A stretch of DNA of 59,234 nucleotides from an uncultured Prevotella sp. (GTDB lineage Bacteria > Bacteroidota > Bacteroidia > Bacteroidales > Bacteroidaceae): positions 1 to 59,234 of the forward strand of contig CAMVJQ010000008.1 of NCBI GenBank assembly GCA_947167845.1. Reading direction: 5' to 3'. Positions 44,517 through 54,718 of this stretch are shown here, piece by piece. A program made the position numbers and the translations under genes. Under the pieces are notes generated by a model, which saw only the letters and a list, made by a program, of their open reading frames with translations, was not told where the DNA came from and did no database searches. Positions within the stretch are counted from its first letter, which is position 1; the number at the start of each line of letters is the position of its first letter.

Positions 44517-46069
44517 GCCGCTACAAGGGATTCCAGCCCTTCGTGGAGATACTGGACTCCACCTTGCGCGATGGAGAACAGACAAATGGCGTCAGTTTCC
44601 TGCCGCATGAGAAACTGATTATTGCCAGGATGCTGCTGCGCGACCTCAATGTAGACCGTATAGAGGTTGCCTCGGCCCGTGTCTCTGAGGGCGAGAAGGA
44701 GGCTGTACGCATGATCTGTCGCTATGCGCGCCAGATAGACAGGCATGACAGGGTGGAGGTGCTTGGCTTTGTGGACGGCGGACAGAGCGTCGACTGGATT
44801 GACGCTTGTGAATGTCGTACCATCAATCTCTTGGCAAAGGGCTCTCTCCGGCATTGTCAAGAACAGTTGCACAAGACGCCTGAAGAACATGTTGAGGACA
44901 TCCGTCGAGAGGTGAAATATGCGCGTTCGAAGCATATGAACGTCAATCTCTATCTGGAAGACTGGTCCAACGGCATGAAGGACTCTCCCCTTTACGTCTA
45001 TCAGGTGATGGATGCACTCTGTGATATCGGCATCCGCCGTTTCATGCTCCCTGACACCTTGGGTATCATGAACCCCTTGCAGTGCATAGAATATTTCCGC
45101 AAGATGATAAAGCGCTATCCTGATGCCCATTTCGACTTCCATGCCCATAACGACTATGATCTGGCTGTCAGCAATTCTCTTGCTGCCGTTCTCAGTGGCG
45201 CAAAAGGACTCCATGTAACAGTCAATGGACTGGGTGAGCGTTGTGGCAATGCGCCCCTTTCGAGTGTACAGGTGATTTTGAAAGATCAGTTTCATGCTAA
45301 GACAAACATCAATGAGAATAAACTGAATGATATTTCCCGTCTTGTGGAGAGTTATAGTGGCATTGCGGTTGCACCCAACCAACCCATCATAGGCGACAAT
45401 GTCTTTACGCAGGTGGCTGGCGTACATGCCGATGGTGATAATAAGGGGGGACTCTATCACAATGCCCTTGTTCCAGAGCGTTTTGGACGTCGTCGTGAAT
45501 ATGCTCTTGGCAAGAATAGCGGGCGTGCCAACATTGCGAAGAATCTTGAGGAACTCGGACTTGAACTCACGCCGGAGCAGACGCGCAAGGTGACTCAACG
45601 CATCACCGAACTGGGCGACAAGAAGGAGATTGTGACTCAGGATGACCTGCCATTTATCGTCAGTGATGTCCTCAAACACGATGCACCAGAGGATAAGGTA
45701 AAACTCGTAAGTTATGTTGTTTCAACGGCTTATGGTTTAAAGCCAGGCGCGAATATCAAAGTGGAAATCAATGGACAGGAGTATGAGGCGAGTTCTACGG
45801 GCGATGGTCAGTATGATGCCTTCGTGAAGTCGCTCCGCTATATTTATAAGAGGTATCTGGGACGCACGTTCCCCATCCTTCAGAACTATCAGGTGAGCAT
45901 TCCCCCAGGTGGTCGGACCGATGCACTTGTGCAGACCGTGATAACCTGGAACGATAATGGCAAGATTCTCCGAACGCGAGGACTGGATGCCGACCAGACC
46001 GAGGCTGCCATCAAGGCGACGTTCAAGATGCTGAATATTTACGAAAACGAAAATAAGAATGAATTATGA
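44495..46069 (+). CDS. cimA: LeuA-family acyltransferase, probable (R)-citramalate synthase
   Basis: The 524-residue protein is a second member of the 2-isopropylmalate/homocitrate synthase family ([20 protein letters not shown] at the start, [10 protein letters not shown] metal-binding His pair, and a C-terminal LeuA dimer/regulatory domain with [11 protein letters not shown]). Divergence from the leuA in the same operon, and the residues YLEDWSNGM in the barrel, fit the citramalate synthases that condense pyruvate and acetyl-CoA for isoleucine synthesis via LeuC/LeuD/LeuB. The substrate is inferred from context and family. It is possible that it makes another 2-oxo acid derivative. Confidence 0.82.
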   Translation: MGTAEQVGRYKGFQPFVEILDSTLRDGEQTNGVSFLPHEKLIIARMLLRDLNVDRIEVASARVSEGEKEAVRMICRYARQIDRHDRVEVLGFVDGGQSVDWIDACECRTINLLAKGSLRHCQEQLHKTPEEHVEDIRREVKYARSKHMNVNLYLEDWSNGMKDSPLYVYQVMDALCDIGIRRFMLPDTLGIMNPLQCIEYFRKMIKRYPDAHFDFHAHNDYDLAVSNSLAAVLSGAKGLHVTVNGLGERCGNAPLSSVQVILKDQFHAKTNINENKLNDISRLVESYSGIAVAPNQPIIGDNVFTQVAGVHADGDNKGGLYHNALVPERFGRRREYALGKNSGRANIAKNLEELGLELTPEQTRKVTQRITELGDKKEIVTQDDLPFIVSDVLKHDAPEDKVKLVSYVVSTAYGLKPGANIKVEINGQEYEASSTGDGQYDAFVKSLRYIYKRYLGRTFPILQNYQVSIPPGGRTDALVQTVITWNDNGKILRTRGLDADQTEAAIKATFKMLNIYENENKNEL

Positions 46070-47127
46070 ATTTGAAGATTGCTGTTCTCGCGGGTGACGG
46101 TATCGGCCCCGAGATTATGAGACAAGGTGTGGCAGTGCTCGACGCCATTGCCAAGAAGTACGGGCACAAGTTTGAATACGAGGAGGCCATCTGCGGCGCC
46201 CACGCCATCGATGTCTGTGGAGACCCATATCCCGACAGCACTCACGAGGTGTGTATGCGTGCTGATGCCGTGTTCTTTGCCGCTGTGGGTGACTTGCGTT
46301 TTGACAATAATCCCACACTGAAGGTTCGTCCAGAAACCGGCTTGCTGGCGATGCGCAAGAAGTTGGGCCTCTTTGCCAATGTACGCCCTGTGGCCACCTT
46401 CGACTGTCTGATCCATAAGTCCCCCCTCAAGGATGAACTGTTGCGCGGAGCCGACTTTGTGGTGATCCGTGAACTCACGGGCGGTATGTATTTTGGTGAG
46501 AAGTATCAGGACAATGACAAGGCTTATGATACTGATATCTACACTCGTCCTGAGATTGAGCGGATCTTGAAAGTTGCCTTCGAGATGGCGATGACACGCC
46601 GCAAGCATCTCACAGTAGTAGATAAGGCTAATGTGCTGGCATCCTCTCGTTTGTGGCGCCAGATTGCCAAGGAAATGGAACCACAGTATCCTGAGGTCAC
46701 TACCGACTATATGTTCATCGACAATGCCTCGATGCGTGTGTTGACGGAGCCTCGTTTCTTCGACGTGATTGTAACGGAGAACACCTTTGGAGATATCCTT
46801 ACTGACGAGACCAGTTGCATCACAGGTTCCATGGGCCTTCAGCCCTCCAGTTCGCTGGGTGAGCACACACCACTCTTTGAGCCCGTTCATGGCTCATGGC
46901 CACAGGCAGCAGGACAAAACATAGCCAATCCGCTGGCTCAGATTCTCTCTGCTGCGATGCTGCTTGAGCATTTCGGCCTTGAGAAGGAAGGAGCGCTTGT
47001 CCGTAAGGCAGTCAATGCTTCGCTCGATGCCAATGTGCGCACACCAGAGATTCAGGTTGAAGGTGGTGCAAAGTATGGTACTAAGGAAGTAGGTGAATGG
47101 ATTGTCAACTATATCAAGAATGCGTAA
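46066..47127 (+). CDS. leuB: 3-isopropylmalate dehydrogenase
   Basis: LeuB oxidises and decarboxylates 3-isopropylmalate, and can use the citramalate-derived analogue in the same way. The 353-residue protein has [11 protein letters not shown] at the start, [12 protein letters not shown] and [13 protein letters not shown] with the Mg-binding Asp residues, and [10 protein letters not shown]. It overlaps the previous gene by 4 nt. Confidence 0.96.
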   Translation: MNLKIAVLAGDGIGPEIMRQGVAVLDAIAKKYGHKFEYEEAICGAHAIDVCGDPYPDSTHEVCMRADAVFFAAVGDLRFDNNPTLKVRPETGLLAMRKKLGLFANVRPVATFDCLIHKSPLKDELLRGADFVVIRELTGGMYFGEKYQDNDKAYDTDIYTRPEIERILKVAFEMAMTRRKHLTVVDKANVLASSRLWRQIAKEMEPQYPEVTTDYMFIDNASMRVLTEPRFFDVIVTENTFGDILTDETSCITGSMGLQPSSSLGEHTPLFEPVHGSWPQAAGQNIANPLAQILSAAMLLEHFGLEKEGALVRKAVNASLDANVRTPEIQVEGGAKYGTKEVGEWIVNYIKNA

Positions 47128-47794
47128 AAAATATTGTATTATCCTTCTTCTGTCCTTTGTGACTTTCTCTGTTGTGGCGCAAACTCGTCAGCAGTGGCGG
47201 GATTCTCTGGAAGTGCTTAATCGGAAAATCAGTCGTGATCCCACAAACCTACATCTTCATTTGCTGAAGGCTGAGGCTAATATCAATCTGGAGCAGTGGG
47301 ATTATGCACTTGCGGAATACGGAAAGATTCTTCACGCCGACAATGGGAATTTGGCTGCCCTTTATTTCCGTGCCTATGTGCATATTCAACAGAATCACTA
47401 CGATTTGGCGAAGGTAGATTATGAGACGTTTCTGATGACGGAGCCTCGACATTTCGAGGCCCGTCTCGGTCTCGCTCATGTACTCCAGAAAATGGGGCGC
47501 CAGACTGAAGCACTCGATCAGTATAATACGCTTGTAGAGCAGCATCCTGATTCTGCTACAGCCTATGCCGCACGTGCCGCCTATGAAGAGGATCGTAAGC
47601 AATACGAAGTGGCCCTTTATGACTGGGATGAGGCTATCAGTCGTCAGCCTCTCAATGCGGGTTTCCTGGTCTCAAAGGTGAATATCCTGTTGCTCCAGAA
47701 CCGTCCTCAGGAAGCCCGTGAGGTGCTGAATGCAGGTGTCCGTCGGGGCATCCCGCACTATGCCCTAAAGGAGTGGTACGATAAGTGTAAATAG
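47120..47794 (+). CDS. Secreted TPR-repeat protein
   Basis: The 224-residue protein has a signal peptide ([21 protein letters not shown]) and five or so tetratricopeptide repeats (for example [29 protein letters not shown], in two parts, and [19 protein letters not shown]). TPRs mediate protein contacts; its partner is unknown. The ATG at 47120 overlaps leuB by 8 nt, so it is translated from the leu transcript although it has no obvious link to leucine synthesis. Confidence 0.85.
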   Translation: MRKKYCIILLLSFVTFSVVAQTRQQWRDSLEVLNRKISRDPTNLHLHLLKAEANINLEQWDYALAEYGKILHADNGNLAALYFRAYVHIQQNHYDLAKVDYETFLMTEPRHFEARLGLAHVLQKMGRQTEALDQYNTLVEQHPDSATAYAARAAYEEDRKQYEVALYDWDEAISRQPLNAGFLVSKVNILLLQNRPQEAREVLNAGVRRGIPHYALKEWYDKCK

Positions 47795-47847
47795 CCCCAT
47801 CGCGTCACATTTCCTTTGAAAAGTTTGGCTGTTCCGGATTTTTTTCA

Positions 47848-47855
47848 TATCTTTG
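47848..47855 (+). promoter_or_regulatory. -7 box of the sensor kinase gene
   Basis: TATCTTTG, 29 nt before the ATG at 47885; a reading frame starting at 47816 begins before the box and was shortened accordingly. Confidence 0.75.
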
Positions 47856-47884
47856 TGCCCAAAGTAAACATAAGCCAAGACTAT

Positions 47885-49453
47885 ATGGGGTGGAGAGCGT
47901 TGCATATTCTGTTGTTTGCAGTTACCATTGCTTTGCAGGCAAGGGGGAGTGGCACGCTTGGCTATACAAAAGAGAAACCGCTGCTTTTCGGAATCGACAT
48001 CGACTATGCCCCTATGGAGTATGTGGATGACAAGGGCAAGCCATACGGCTTCGATGTCGAGTTCACCAGGCGGTTGATGAAAAGGCTCAACATTCCCTTC
48101 ACCTATTCTCCCAATTCCTGGGAGGCGATAGCGGGCGACGTGCTTAACGGTAAGGTGGACTTGGGCATGATGGTCTATTCTCCCTATCGCAAGGACCTTA
48201 CCAATTACTCGCAGGCAGTCTTCCGCCTTTACTATCAAATTGTCTATCGAACCTCTGACAAAGGGCGCTATGGGCTGCGTGATGTCGGGGGGAAGACGAT
48301 AGCCATGATGAAGTCGCGCCCCATCATCGACACCCTTCAGAAGGTGGGGGCTACCCCCCATCTCGTGAGCAATCTCTCTAGTGCGTTGAGGGAACTCTCT
48401 GACGGCAAGTACGACGCTGTCATCTGCTATCGTTACCAGGCGCAATACCTCATTGAGACGCTCGGTCTCGGCAATCTGACTGCTGTCGACCTCGCCCTGA
48501 TGCCTCGCGAATATTGCTATGTAAGTCACAACAAGCAGTTGATCGATTCCATCAACAAGGCACTTGACGCAATGGAGGCTGAGGGAGAGATCGAGGATGT
48601 CTACGGCGACATAAAGACAGCCTTTGGCGGCCTTTCCATCCCCAATTGGGTGTGGTATGTCTTTGGCCTTCTTGTCATTGCCGGCCTGCTGGCCATCATC
48701 TTTCTGCAGCGTCGAAGCAGGGCACTGCTGAAGAAGGAGATGGAGCGGGCGCGGAAGAGCGAGGAACTGAAGGACATCTTCCTGAGCAACCTGAGCCACT
48801 CCCTGCGCACACCGCTGAACGCCATCATCGGTTTCTCCGACCTGTTGCTGACTTTGCCCAAGGGCGAGATGTCGGAGGAGGAGCAGAACAACCTGCTGAA
48901 CTTGATCAATGCCAACGGCCTGCAGTTGCTCCATCTGATCGACGAATTGCTGTCGTTGTCAGACATCGAGGGCAAGAGCCAGTTGTTCGACCGTCAGGAG
49001 GCTGATGTCGAGGCAGAGATGGCGGCATATGCTACCGATGTCAGACCATTGTTGCGCAAGGGTGTCGAATTGGAGGTCATCCACCCTGTTGGCGGCATGC
49101 GTGCCATGCTTGACAAGAACCTGATGCGGTTGGTGACGATGCATCTGCTCGATAATGCCTGTCGACATACGACAGAAGGCAAGGTGACGCTAACCTATTA
49201 TGTTAAGAATGGTGGACTTTATGTCGAGGTCAAGGATACGGGCTGTGGACTGCCCGACAGCCTGAAAGAGAACATCTTCGCGCTACTCTCCGACAAGAAC
49301 ACGTATGTGCAGAAGGAGACACCTGGACTCGGACTAAGCATCTGCAAGGCTGTCATCGACAGGTCAAACGGCGACATCGGGGCGCGTGACAATGAAGCCG
49401 ACGGACGAGGCACCATCGTATGGTTTTGGTCGCCAGTGAAGGTATTAAGTTAA
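47885..49453 (+). CDS. Sensor histidine kinase with an SBP_bac_3 periplasmic domain
   Basis: The 522-residue protein has a signal/anchor, a periplasmic solute-binding family 3 domain at about 30-235 (FGIDIDYAPMEYVDDKGKPY, then GKVDLGMMVYSPYRKDL), one membrane helix at about 255-275 (WVWYVFGLLVIAGLLAIIFL), a HisKA domain with the phospho-acceptor His in NLSHSLRTPLN near residue 314, and a HATPase domain with DNACRHTTEGK and DTGCGLPDS, GLGLSICK. The binding domain suggests an amino acid or similar ligand. No response regulator gene is adjacent. Confidence 0.9.
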   Translation: MGWRALHILLFAVTIALQARGSGTLGYTKEKPLLFGIDIDYAPMEYVDDKGKPYGFDVEFTRRLMKRLNIPFTYSPNSWEAIAGDVLNGKVDLGMMVYSPYRKDLTNYSQAVFRLYYQIVYRTSDKGRYGLRDVGGKTIAMMKSRPIIDTLQKVGATPHLVSNLSSALRELSDGKYDAVICYRYQAQYLIETLGLGNLTAVDLALMPREYCYVSHNKQLIDSINKALDAMEAEGEIEDVYGDIKTAFGGLSIPNWVWYVFGLLVIAGLLAIIFLQRRSRALLKKEMERARKSEELKDIFLSNLSHSLRTPLNAIIGFSDLLLTLPKGEMSEEEQNNLLNLINANGLQLLHLIDELLSLSDIEGKSQLFDRQEADVEAEMAAYATDVRPLLRKGVELEVIHPVGGMRAMLDKNLMRLVTMHLLDNACRHTTEGKVTLTYYVKNGGLYVEVKDTGCGLPDSLKENIFALLSDKNTYVQKETPGLGLSICKAVIDRSNGDIGARDNEADGRGTIVWFWSPVKVLS

Positions 49454-49473
49454 ATATATTTGGGAGAACGGAT

Positions 49474-50880
49474 ATGACACTGATATTGGTTTTGATGTTG
49501 ATTTTCGGCTACCTGCTGATCGCCACAGGACATCTGACAGGTGTTAACAAGGCGGCCATCGCCATGTTCATCGGCACGGTGGGATGGGTGGTCTATATCT
49601 GTTGGGGTACCGACTTCGTGATGGCTCTGCATCCGCACGAGTATGCTGAGTTCCTCGCAGGTGAAGAGCCATCGAGCAAAGCCGTCAAACTCTATATCTA
49701 CGACGACATATTCCTGAACTACGTAGGGCGTGCTGCCAACATCGTGATGTTTCTGCTGGCCACTATGACTATTATCGAGATACTCGACAACAATGGTTGT
49801 TTCGATTTCGTGCGCAAATGGATCAAAACACGCAATTCCAAGCAACTGCTGTGGACGATCACCTTTGCCACTTTCGTCATCTCCGCCAATCTTGACAACC
49901 TGACGACGGCCACCTTGATGTTGGTGGTGATGCGTGAGATCGTGCAGAATCGGCGACAGCGCTGGCTCATCGGCTCTGCCATTGTCATCGCGGCTTGCTG
50001 TGGTGGCTGCTTCACTGTGATAGGTGACCCTACGGGGCTGCTGCTGTGGGGCCGAGGGGCCGTCACGGCCACCCGTTTCTCCGCCTATCTGGCCCTGCCG
50101 GCCATACTGGCATGGGTGATCCCGACAATACTCATCAACAGAGACCTGCCCGACACCCTCGACACGCAGTGGTCGCCGATGCCTTATCGTGGTGATGACA
50201 CCAATTTGAATTCCTGGCAGCGCGTGCTGATGCTCTTCGTGGGTATCGGAGGCCTGTGGTTCATCCCCACGTTCCATAACATCACGCAGTTGTCGCCATT
50301 CCTCGGCGCCCTCTGTGTATTGAGCATGCTGTGGGTTGTCAATGAAGCGTTCAATCATCGGCTGATGAAGTCCGACCGCCTCGCAGAGCGTCGTCTGCCC
50401 CAGTCGCTACAGTATGGGGCTATACAGCAGATGCTCTTCGTGATGGGCATCATGCTGGGCATGGGCGTGATGCTGGAGACGGGAGTCCTGGGCGATGTGT
50501 CGGCCTGGATCGACTACAACATTCACAACATTTGGGTCGTAGGCATCTTATCGGGACTTTTGAGCAGCATCGTGGATACTTTTTCTATTGCCATTTCCGA
50601 CATCTCGCTCTATCCCGTTCTCGACCAGGGCAGGCTGGGTCTTTGGGCTGACTCCGACTATATGGGCAATTTCATGGAGAACGGAGCCTACTGGCTTGTG
50701 GTGGCCTACTCCACCGCCGTCGGCGGATGTCTGCTTTTCGTTGGCTCCGCCTCGGGCATCGCACTGATGAGGATGGAGCATGTCAAGTTGACATGGTACG
50801 TGCGCAATGTCTCGCTGAAGGTGCTCCTCGGATGGTTGGTCGGGATGGCTGTGTTATGGATGGAATTAGAAGTGTTATGA
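49474..50880 (+). CDS. nhaD: NhaD-type sodium:proton antiporter
   Basis: The 468-residue protein has about 12 membrane helices and the NhaD/ArsB-family features: FGYLLIATGHLTGVNKAA at the N-terminus, FVISANLDNLTTATLMLVVM with Asp and Thr residues of the transport path, CFTVIGDPTGLLLWGRG, and LSSIVDTFSIAISD. It exchanges sodium for protons across the inner membrane. The ATG at 49474 was chosen since the longer frame overlaps the kinase gene. Its stop overlaps the next ATG by 4 nt. Confidence 0.9.
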   Translation: MTLILVLMLIFGYLLIATGHLTGVNKAAIAMFIGTVGWVVYICWGTDFVMALHPHEYAEFLAGEEPSSKAVKLYIYDDIFLNYVGRAANIVMFLLATMTIIEILDNNGCFDFVRKWIKTRNSKQLLWTITFATFVISANLDNLTTATLMLVVMREIVQNRRQRWLIGSAIVIAACCGGCFTVIGDPTGLLLWGRGAVTATRFSAYLALPAILAWVIPTILINRDLPDTLDTQWSPMPYRGDDTNLNSWQRVLMLFVGIGGLWFIPTFHNITQLSPFLGALCVLSMLWVVNEAFNHRLMKSDRLAERRLPQSLQYGAIQQMLFVMGIMLGMGVMLETGVLGDVSAWIDYNIHNIWVVGILSGLLSSIVDTFSIAISDISLYPVLDQGRLGLWADSDYMGNFMENGAYWLVVAYSTAVGGCLLFVGSASGIALMRMEHVKLTWYVRNVSLKVLLGWLVGMAVLWMELEVL

Positions 50881-51980
50881 CAGATATCAAGAAGATAGTA
50901 CTGACCGGAGGTCCCTGCGCAGGCAAGACGACGGCTCTGGTCAAAATCACGGAGTATTTCTCAGGCTTCGGCTATAAGGTGTTTAATGTGCCAGAGGTGC
51001 CCACCATCTTCAGTACGGCGGGCTGGAACTATCTGACGCCCAATCGCGCCCTCTATTATCAGGGAGAGAAGGCCATCCTGGAGACGCAGTTGGCTCTCGA
51101 AGACCAGTTCATGCGGCTTGCTAAGGTATGTACCAAACCTGTGCTGATAGTCTGCGACAGAGGCATGATGGACATCTCCGCCTATATCAAGCCCGAGGAG
51201 TGGGATGAGATAACCCGTATGGTGGGCACAAATGCCAATGCGCTCCATGAGCGCTACGACGCCGTGCTCCATCTGGTGTCGGCCGCCGACGGTGCTGAGC
51301 AATACTATACCACGGCCACCAATGCCACTCGCTATGAACAGGCGAATGAAGAGGGGCTCCGTCTCGCACGTGAACTCGACAAGAAGGTTATCAATGCCTG
51401 GACGGGGCATCCGCATCTGCGCGTCATCAACAATCATGACGACTTCGAGAATAAGTTGAACCGTGTCTTAAGTGAGATTGCGAAGGTGGTTGGCCTCCCG
51501 CAGCCAGTACAACAAGAGCGCATCTTCCGTGTCCGCCTCACAGGTGAGATTCCAGAGTGCAGCGAGAGCCTGATTACCCAGACCTATCTGGTTGCTGAAC
51601 CTGGCAGCGAAGTGCGTCTGCGTCGCCGTGAGTGGAGTGGGGGAAGGGTCGTCAATGTCCACCGCTCCAAGAAACGCCTGTCCGACTCCGAGGTCATCGA
51701 GACCGAGCGCAAGGTCGACAACAACCTCTACGAACAGATGCTGCAACAGGCCGATCCCTATCGCAGCACCATCAAGAAACGCCGTCAGAGTTTCATCTGG
51801 CGGGGCCAGTTCTTCGAGATTGACACCTTCCTTGTGCCTGTCAGCACTCTGGTGATGATGGAGACCAAGGGCATTACCGCACAGGAACCTGTCAATTTTC
51901 CCCCATTCGTCGAAGTTATCGAAGACGTGACGGGCAACCCTCGCTATCTGAACTACAACATCGCTCTGCTACACCGATGA
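50877..51980 (+). CDS. P-loop NTPase fused to a CYTH (triphosphate tunnel) domain
   Basis: The 367-residue protein has an N-terminal AAA_28-like P-loop domain (GGPCAGKT at 11-18, a Walker B-like VLIVCDRGMMDI near 83) and a C-terminal CYTH-type domain from about 215 (RVRLTGEI, then EPGSEVRLRRREWSG and ETERKVD with alternating charged strands). This arrangement resembles the eukaryotic TTD14-type proteins. CYTH domains bind triphosphates and two metal ions. The 4-nt overlap with the antiporter gene suggests coupled translation; a functional link is not known. Confidence 0.85.
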   Translation: MTDIKKIVLTGGPCAGKTTALVKITEYFSGFGYKVFNVPEVPTIFSTAGWNYLTPNRALYYQGEKAILETQLALEDQFMRLAKVCTKPVLIVCDRGMMDISAYIKPEEWDEITRMVGTNANALHERYDAVLHLVSAADGAEQYYTTATNATRYEQANEEGLRLARELDKKVINAWTGHPHLRVINNHDDFENKLNRVLSEIAKVVGLPQPVQQERIFRVRLTGEIPECSESLITQTYLVAEPGSEVRLRRREWSGGRVVNVHRSKKRLSDSEVIETERKVDNNLYEQMLQQADPYRSTIKKRRQSFIWRGQFFEIDTFLVPVSTLVMMETKGITAQEPVNFPPFVEVIEDVTGNPRYLNYNIALLHR

Positions 51981-51991
51981 CGCTCAGGGGG

Positions 51992-53944
51992 CTATCCGTT
52001 CATCGACATGAGGAATTCCTCATTGTTGTGCGTCTGTACCAGTCGTTCGCGGATGGTGTTCATCGCCTCAATGGGCGTCATTTCAGCAATATACTTGCGC
52101 ATGATCCACATACGGTTGAGCGTGTTCTCATCGTGCAGCAGGTCGTCACGGCGTGTTGACGACTGTACGAGGTCGATGGCTGGGAAGATACGCTTGTTGG
52201 ACAGCGAACGGCTGAGTTGGATTTCGGAGTTGCCAGTACCCTTGAACTCCTCGAAGATCACCTCGTCCATCTTTGAGCCGGTATCGACGAGGGCAGTGGC
52301 GATGATTGTCAGTGAGCCGCCTCCCTCAATGTTACGGGCAGCACCGAAGAAGCGCTTTGGCTTCTGCAGTGCATTGGCATCGACACCACCAGTGAGCACT
52401 TTGCCTGAGGCTGGAGCCACCGTGTTATAGGCACGTGCCAGACGGGTGATGGAGTCGAGGAAAATGACGACATCGTGGCCGCACTCCACCATGCGCTTTG
52501 CCTTTTCGAGTACGATGCCCGCTATCTTGACGTGGCGCTCTGCAGGCTCGTCGAAGGTGGAGGCTATCACCTCGGCATCGACGGTGCGGGCCATGTCGGT
52601 CACCTCCTCCGGACGCTCGTCGATGAGCAGCATCATGATGTAAGCCTCGGGATGATTGGCGGCGATGGCATTGGCAATGTCCTTCATCAGGACGGTCTTA
52701 CCTGTCTTGGGCTGGGCCACGATGAGTGCGCGCTGGCCTTTTCCGATGGGTGAGAAGAGGTCGACGATGCGTACACTGGGATTAGTCGTTGCCTTGTCGC
52801 CGCAAAGTGTGAACTTCTCTTCGGGGAAGAGCGGGGTGAGATGTTCGAATGCCACACGATCGCGCACCTCCGACGGGTTGCGACCGTTGATGCTCTTCAC
52901 GTTCGAGAGAGCAAAGTATTTCTCGTTCTCATAGGGCGGGCGGACGGTGCAGTCCACGACGTCGCCCGTCTTCAGTCCGTAATTCTTGATTTGAGCGGGC
53001 GAGACGTAGATGTCATCGGGCGACGATAGGTAGTTGTAGTCGCTCGAGCGTATGAAGCCATAGCCGTCGGCCAGTGTTTCCAGCACGCCGCAGCCTGTGA
53101 TCACATCGCTGAAGTCGTATTTGCGAGCCATGCTGTTGGCTTCCGTCTGCTGCTGGTAATTGTCTTCCTGATAAGCATGCTGTCCCACAGGGCGGTCGAA
53201 CATGTCGAGCGTCGGGATGGCAGCCTGGTCTTCCACAGGGATGTCGAGCACAGGGATGAAGTCGGTGCCGTCGCCCGGGTCACCGATCCATACGCCGTTC
53301 TCGTCAGTTGTCTCAATCTCATCTTCCGAATCTGTGCCGCCAGCGGTCTCACGAGTGCGTGCCATCTTCTGTTTCAACTGCTCTATCAGTTGCTTCTCTT
53401 CCTCGCCTTCACTGGATGATGGATCCGATGCGTAGTTCTCTTCGGGGATGAAGTCTGTATTAGCCTCAGGGGCTGCGACAGCATCAGCCACCTCTACGAC
53501 CTCCGCATCCACCTCCTCAGCGGGTTGTTGTGCTTCGGCTTCTTCGGCCGCTTTTTGGGCTGCCTCGGCCGCCTGTTCGGCCTTCGTCTTGCGTCCGCGG
53601 CGCTTGGGCTTCTCTTCTGCTGGCTTTTCATCATCCTTGGCAGCGGCTGGCACATCGCTGAACAGGGGGGTGGACTCCACCGGCTTGCGGTTGTTCTTCA
53701 CATCGAAGTTCTCCCCTTCCTTTCCATTGACGGTATAGACGCGGCTCGTATCTTTCTTCTGAATGCGGGTGCGCTTGCGCTTCGGCGCATCAGGATTGGC
53801 AGCACTGTCCTCAGCAGCCTTGTCGAGAATGGCATAGACCACATTCTCCTGCGAGTCGTCCTGGCTCACCTTGACACCCAATTCATCTGCAATACCCATC
53901 AGTTCGGGTATAGCCATTGATTCTAATTCTTCTTTTGTATACAT
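51992..53944 (-). CDS. rho: Transcription termination factor Rho
   Basis: Rho is a hexameric RNA helicase that ends transcription. The 650-residue protein has a Rho_N (SAP-like) start ([13 protein letters not shown]), a long low-complexity insert at about 50-270 (Lys/Arg-rich then Asp/Glu-rich) typical of Bacteroidota, the cold-shock RNA-binding domain ([20 protein letters not shown]), Walker A AQPKTGKT near residue 412, the Q-loop and R-loop (GALxx-equivalent [20 protein letters not shown]), and [12 protein letters not shown] hairpin with a T-run lies in its leader. Confidence 0.97.
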   Translation of the reverse strand: MYTKEELESMAIPELMGIADELGVKVSQDDSQENVVYAILDKAAEDSAANPDAPKRKRTRIQKKDTSRVYTVNGKEGENFDVKNNRKPVESTPLFSDVPAAAKDDEKPAEEKPKRRGRKTKAEQAAEAAQKAAEEAEAQQPAEEVDAEVVEVADAVAAPEANTDFIPEENYASDPSSSEGEEEKQLIEQLKQKMARTRETAGGTDSEDEIETTDENGVWIGDPGDGTDFIPVLDIPVEDQAAIPTLDMFDRPVGQHAYQEDNYQQQTEANSMARKYDFSDVITGCGVLETLADGYGFIRSSDYNYLSSPDDIYVSPAQIKNYGLKTGDVVDCTVRPPYENEKYFALSNVKSINGRNPSEVRDRVAFEHLTPLFPEEKFTLCGDKATTNPSVRIVDLFSPIGKGQRALIVAQPKTGKTVLMKDIANAIAANHPEAYIMMLLIDERPEEVTDMARTVDAEVIASTFDEPAERHVKIAGIVLEKAKRMVECGHDVVIFLDSITRLARAYNTVAPASGKVLTGGVDANALQKPKRFFGAARNIEGGGSLTIIATALVDTGSKMDEVIFEEFKGTGNSEIQLSRSLSNKRIFPAIDLVQSSTRRDDLLHDENTLNRMWIMRKYIAEMTPIEAMNTIRERLVQTHNNEEFLMSMNG

Positions 53945-53991
53945 ACATTTAAGCAGTATCTGAACTGCGGATTTTATTTAAAATAAGAGGT

Positions 53992-54015
53992 AAAAATGCT
54001 TCCCGGACGGAAGCA
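53992..54015 (-). terminator. Terminator-like hairpin in the rho leader
   Basis: On the minus strand TGCTTCC, a 5-nt loop and GGAAGCA (54015-53997) are followed by TTTTT (53996-53992), about 47 nt before the rho start and just after the expected transcription start. It could attenuate rho transcription. Confidence 0.55.
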
Positions 54016-54033
54016 GGTTCTTGAAAAACGATG

Positions 54034-54041
54034 CAAAGGTA
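54034..54041 (-). promoter_or_regulatory. -7 box of rho
   Basis: The minus strand reads TACCTTTG, placing the transcript start near 54028 and the leader hairpin directly after it. Confidence 0.7.
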
Positions 54042-54083
54042 CATATTATTTTCCTAACTTCCAAATTTTTCCCGTTTTTTTTG

Positions 54084-54091
54084 TACCTTTG
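54084..54091 (+). promoter_or_regulatory. -7 box of the engB operon
   Basis: TACCTTTG, 21 nt before the ATG at 54113; divergent from the rho promoter. Confidence 0.75.
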
Positions 54092-54112
54092 CACCCGTCA
54101 AACAGAAAATGT

Positions 54113-54718
54113 ATGGAAATAAAGAAGGCAGAATTCTCGCTCAGTGCCCCAATGGTGACAATGTGCCCTAAGGACAACAAGCCGGAGTACGCGTTTATCG
54201 GGCGCTCTAATGTGGGCAAGTCAAGTCTGATCAATATGCTCACCAACAACAGGCGGCTGGCCAAGACATCAGCCACCCCTGGAAAGACGCTACTTATCAA
54301 CCATTTCATTATCAACAATGAGTGGTATCTGGTAGACCTGCCAGGCTATGGCTTTGCCAGGCGCTCGAAGAAGGAGATCGTCCGGCTGGAGCAGATGATT
54401 CAGGGCTATATCCTGCAGCGGGAGCAACTGGTCAATGTGTTTGTCCTGATAGATGTCAGGCTCGAAGCCCAGAAGATCGACCTGGAGTTCATCGAATGGC
54501 TGGGACGGTCGAGTGTGCCCTTTGCCATCGTCTTCACCAAGGCCGACAAACTGTCGGTCACGAAGGTGAGCCAGAATGTGGAAGCCTACAAGAAGGTGTT
54601 GCTCGAGACGTGGGAAGAACTGCCGCCCATCTTCGTCACCTCCTCTGAGAAGAAGCAGGGGCGCGACGAGGTGCTCGACTATATAGGACAAATCAACAAG
54701 CAACTTGCCAATGGCTAA
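54113..54718 (+). CDS. engB: Ribosome-assembly GTPase EngB (YsxC/YihA)
   Basis: EngB is an essential GTPase for large-subunit assembly. The 201-residue protein has G1 GRSNVGKSS (30-38), G3 DLPGYGFA, G4 TKADK and G5 TSS. The ATG at 54113 follows the promoter; upstream reading has no support. It overlaps the next gene by 8 nt. Confidence 0.95.
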   Translation: MEIKKAEFSLSAPMVTMCPKDNKPEYAFIGRSNVGKSSLINMLTNNRRLAKTSATPGKTLLINHFIINNEWYLVDLPGYGFARRSKKEIVRLEQMIQGYILQREQLVNVFVLIDVRLEAQKIDLEFIEWLGRSSVPFAIVFTKADKLSVTKVSQNVEAYKKVLLETWEELPPIFVTSSEKKQGRDEVLDYIGQINKQLANG

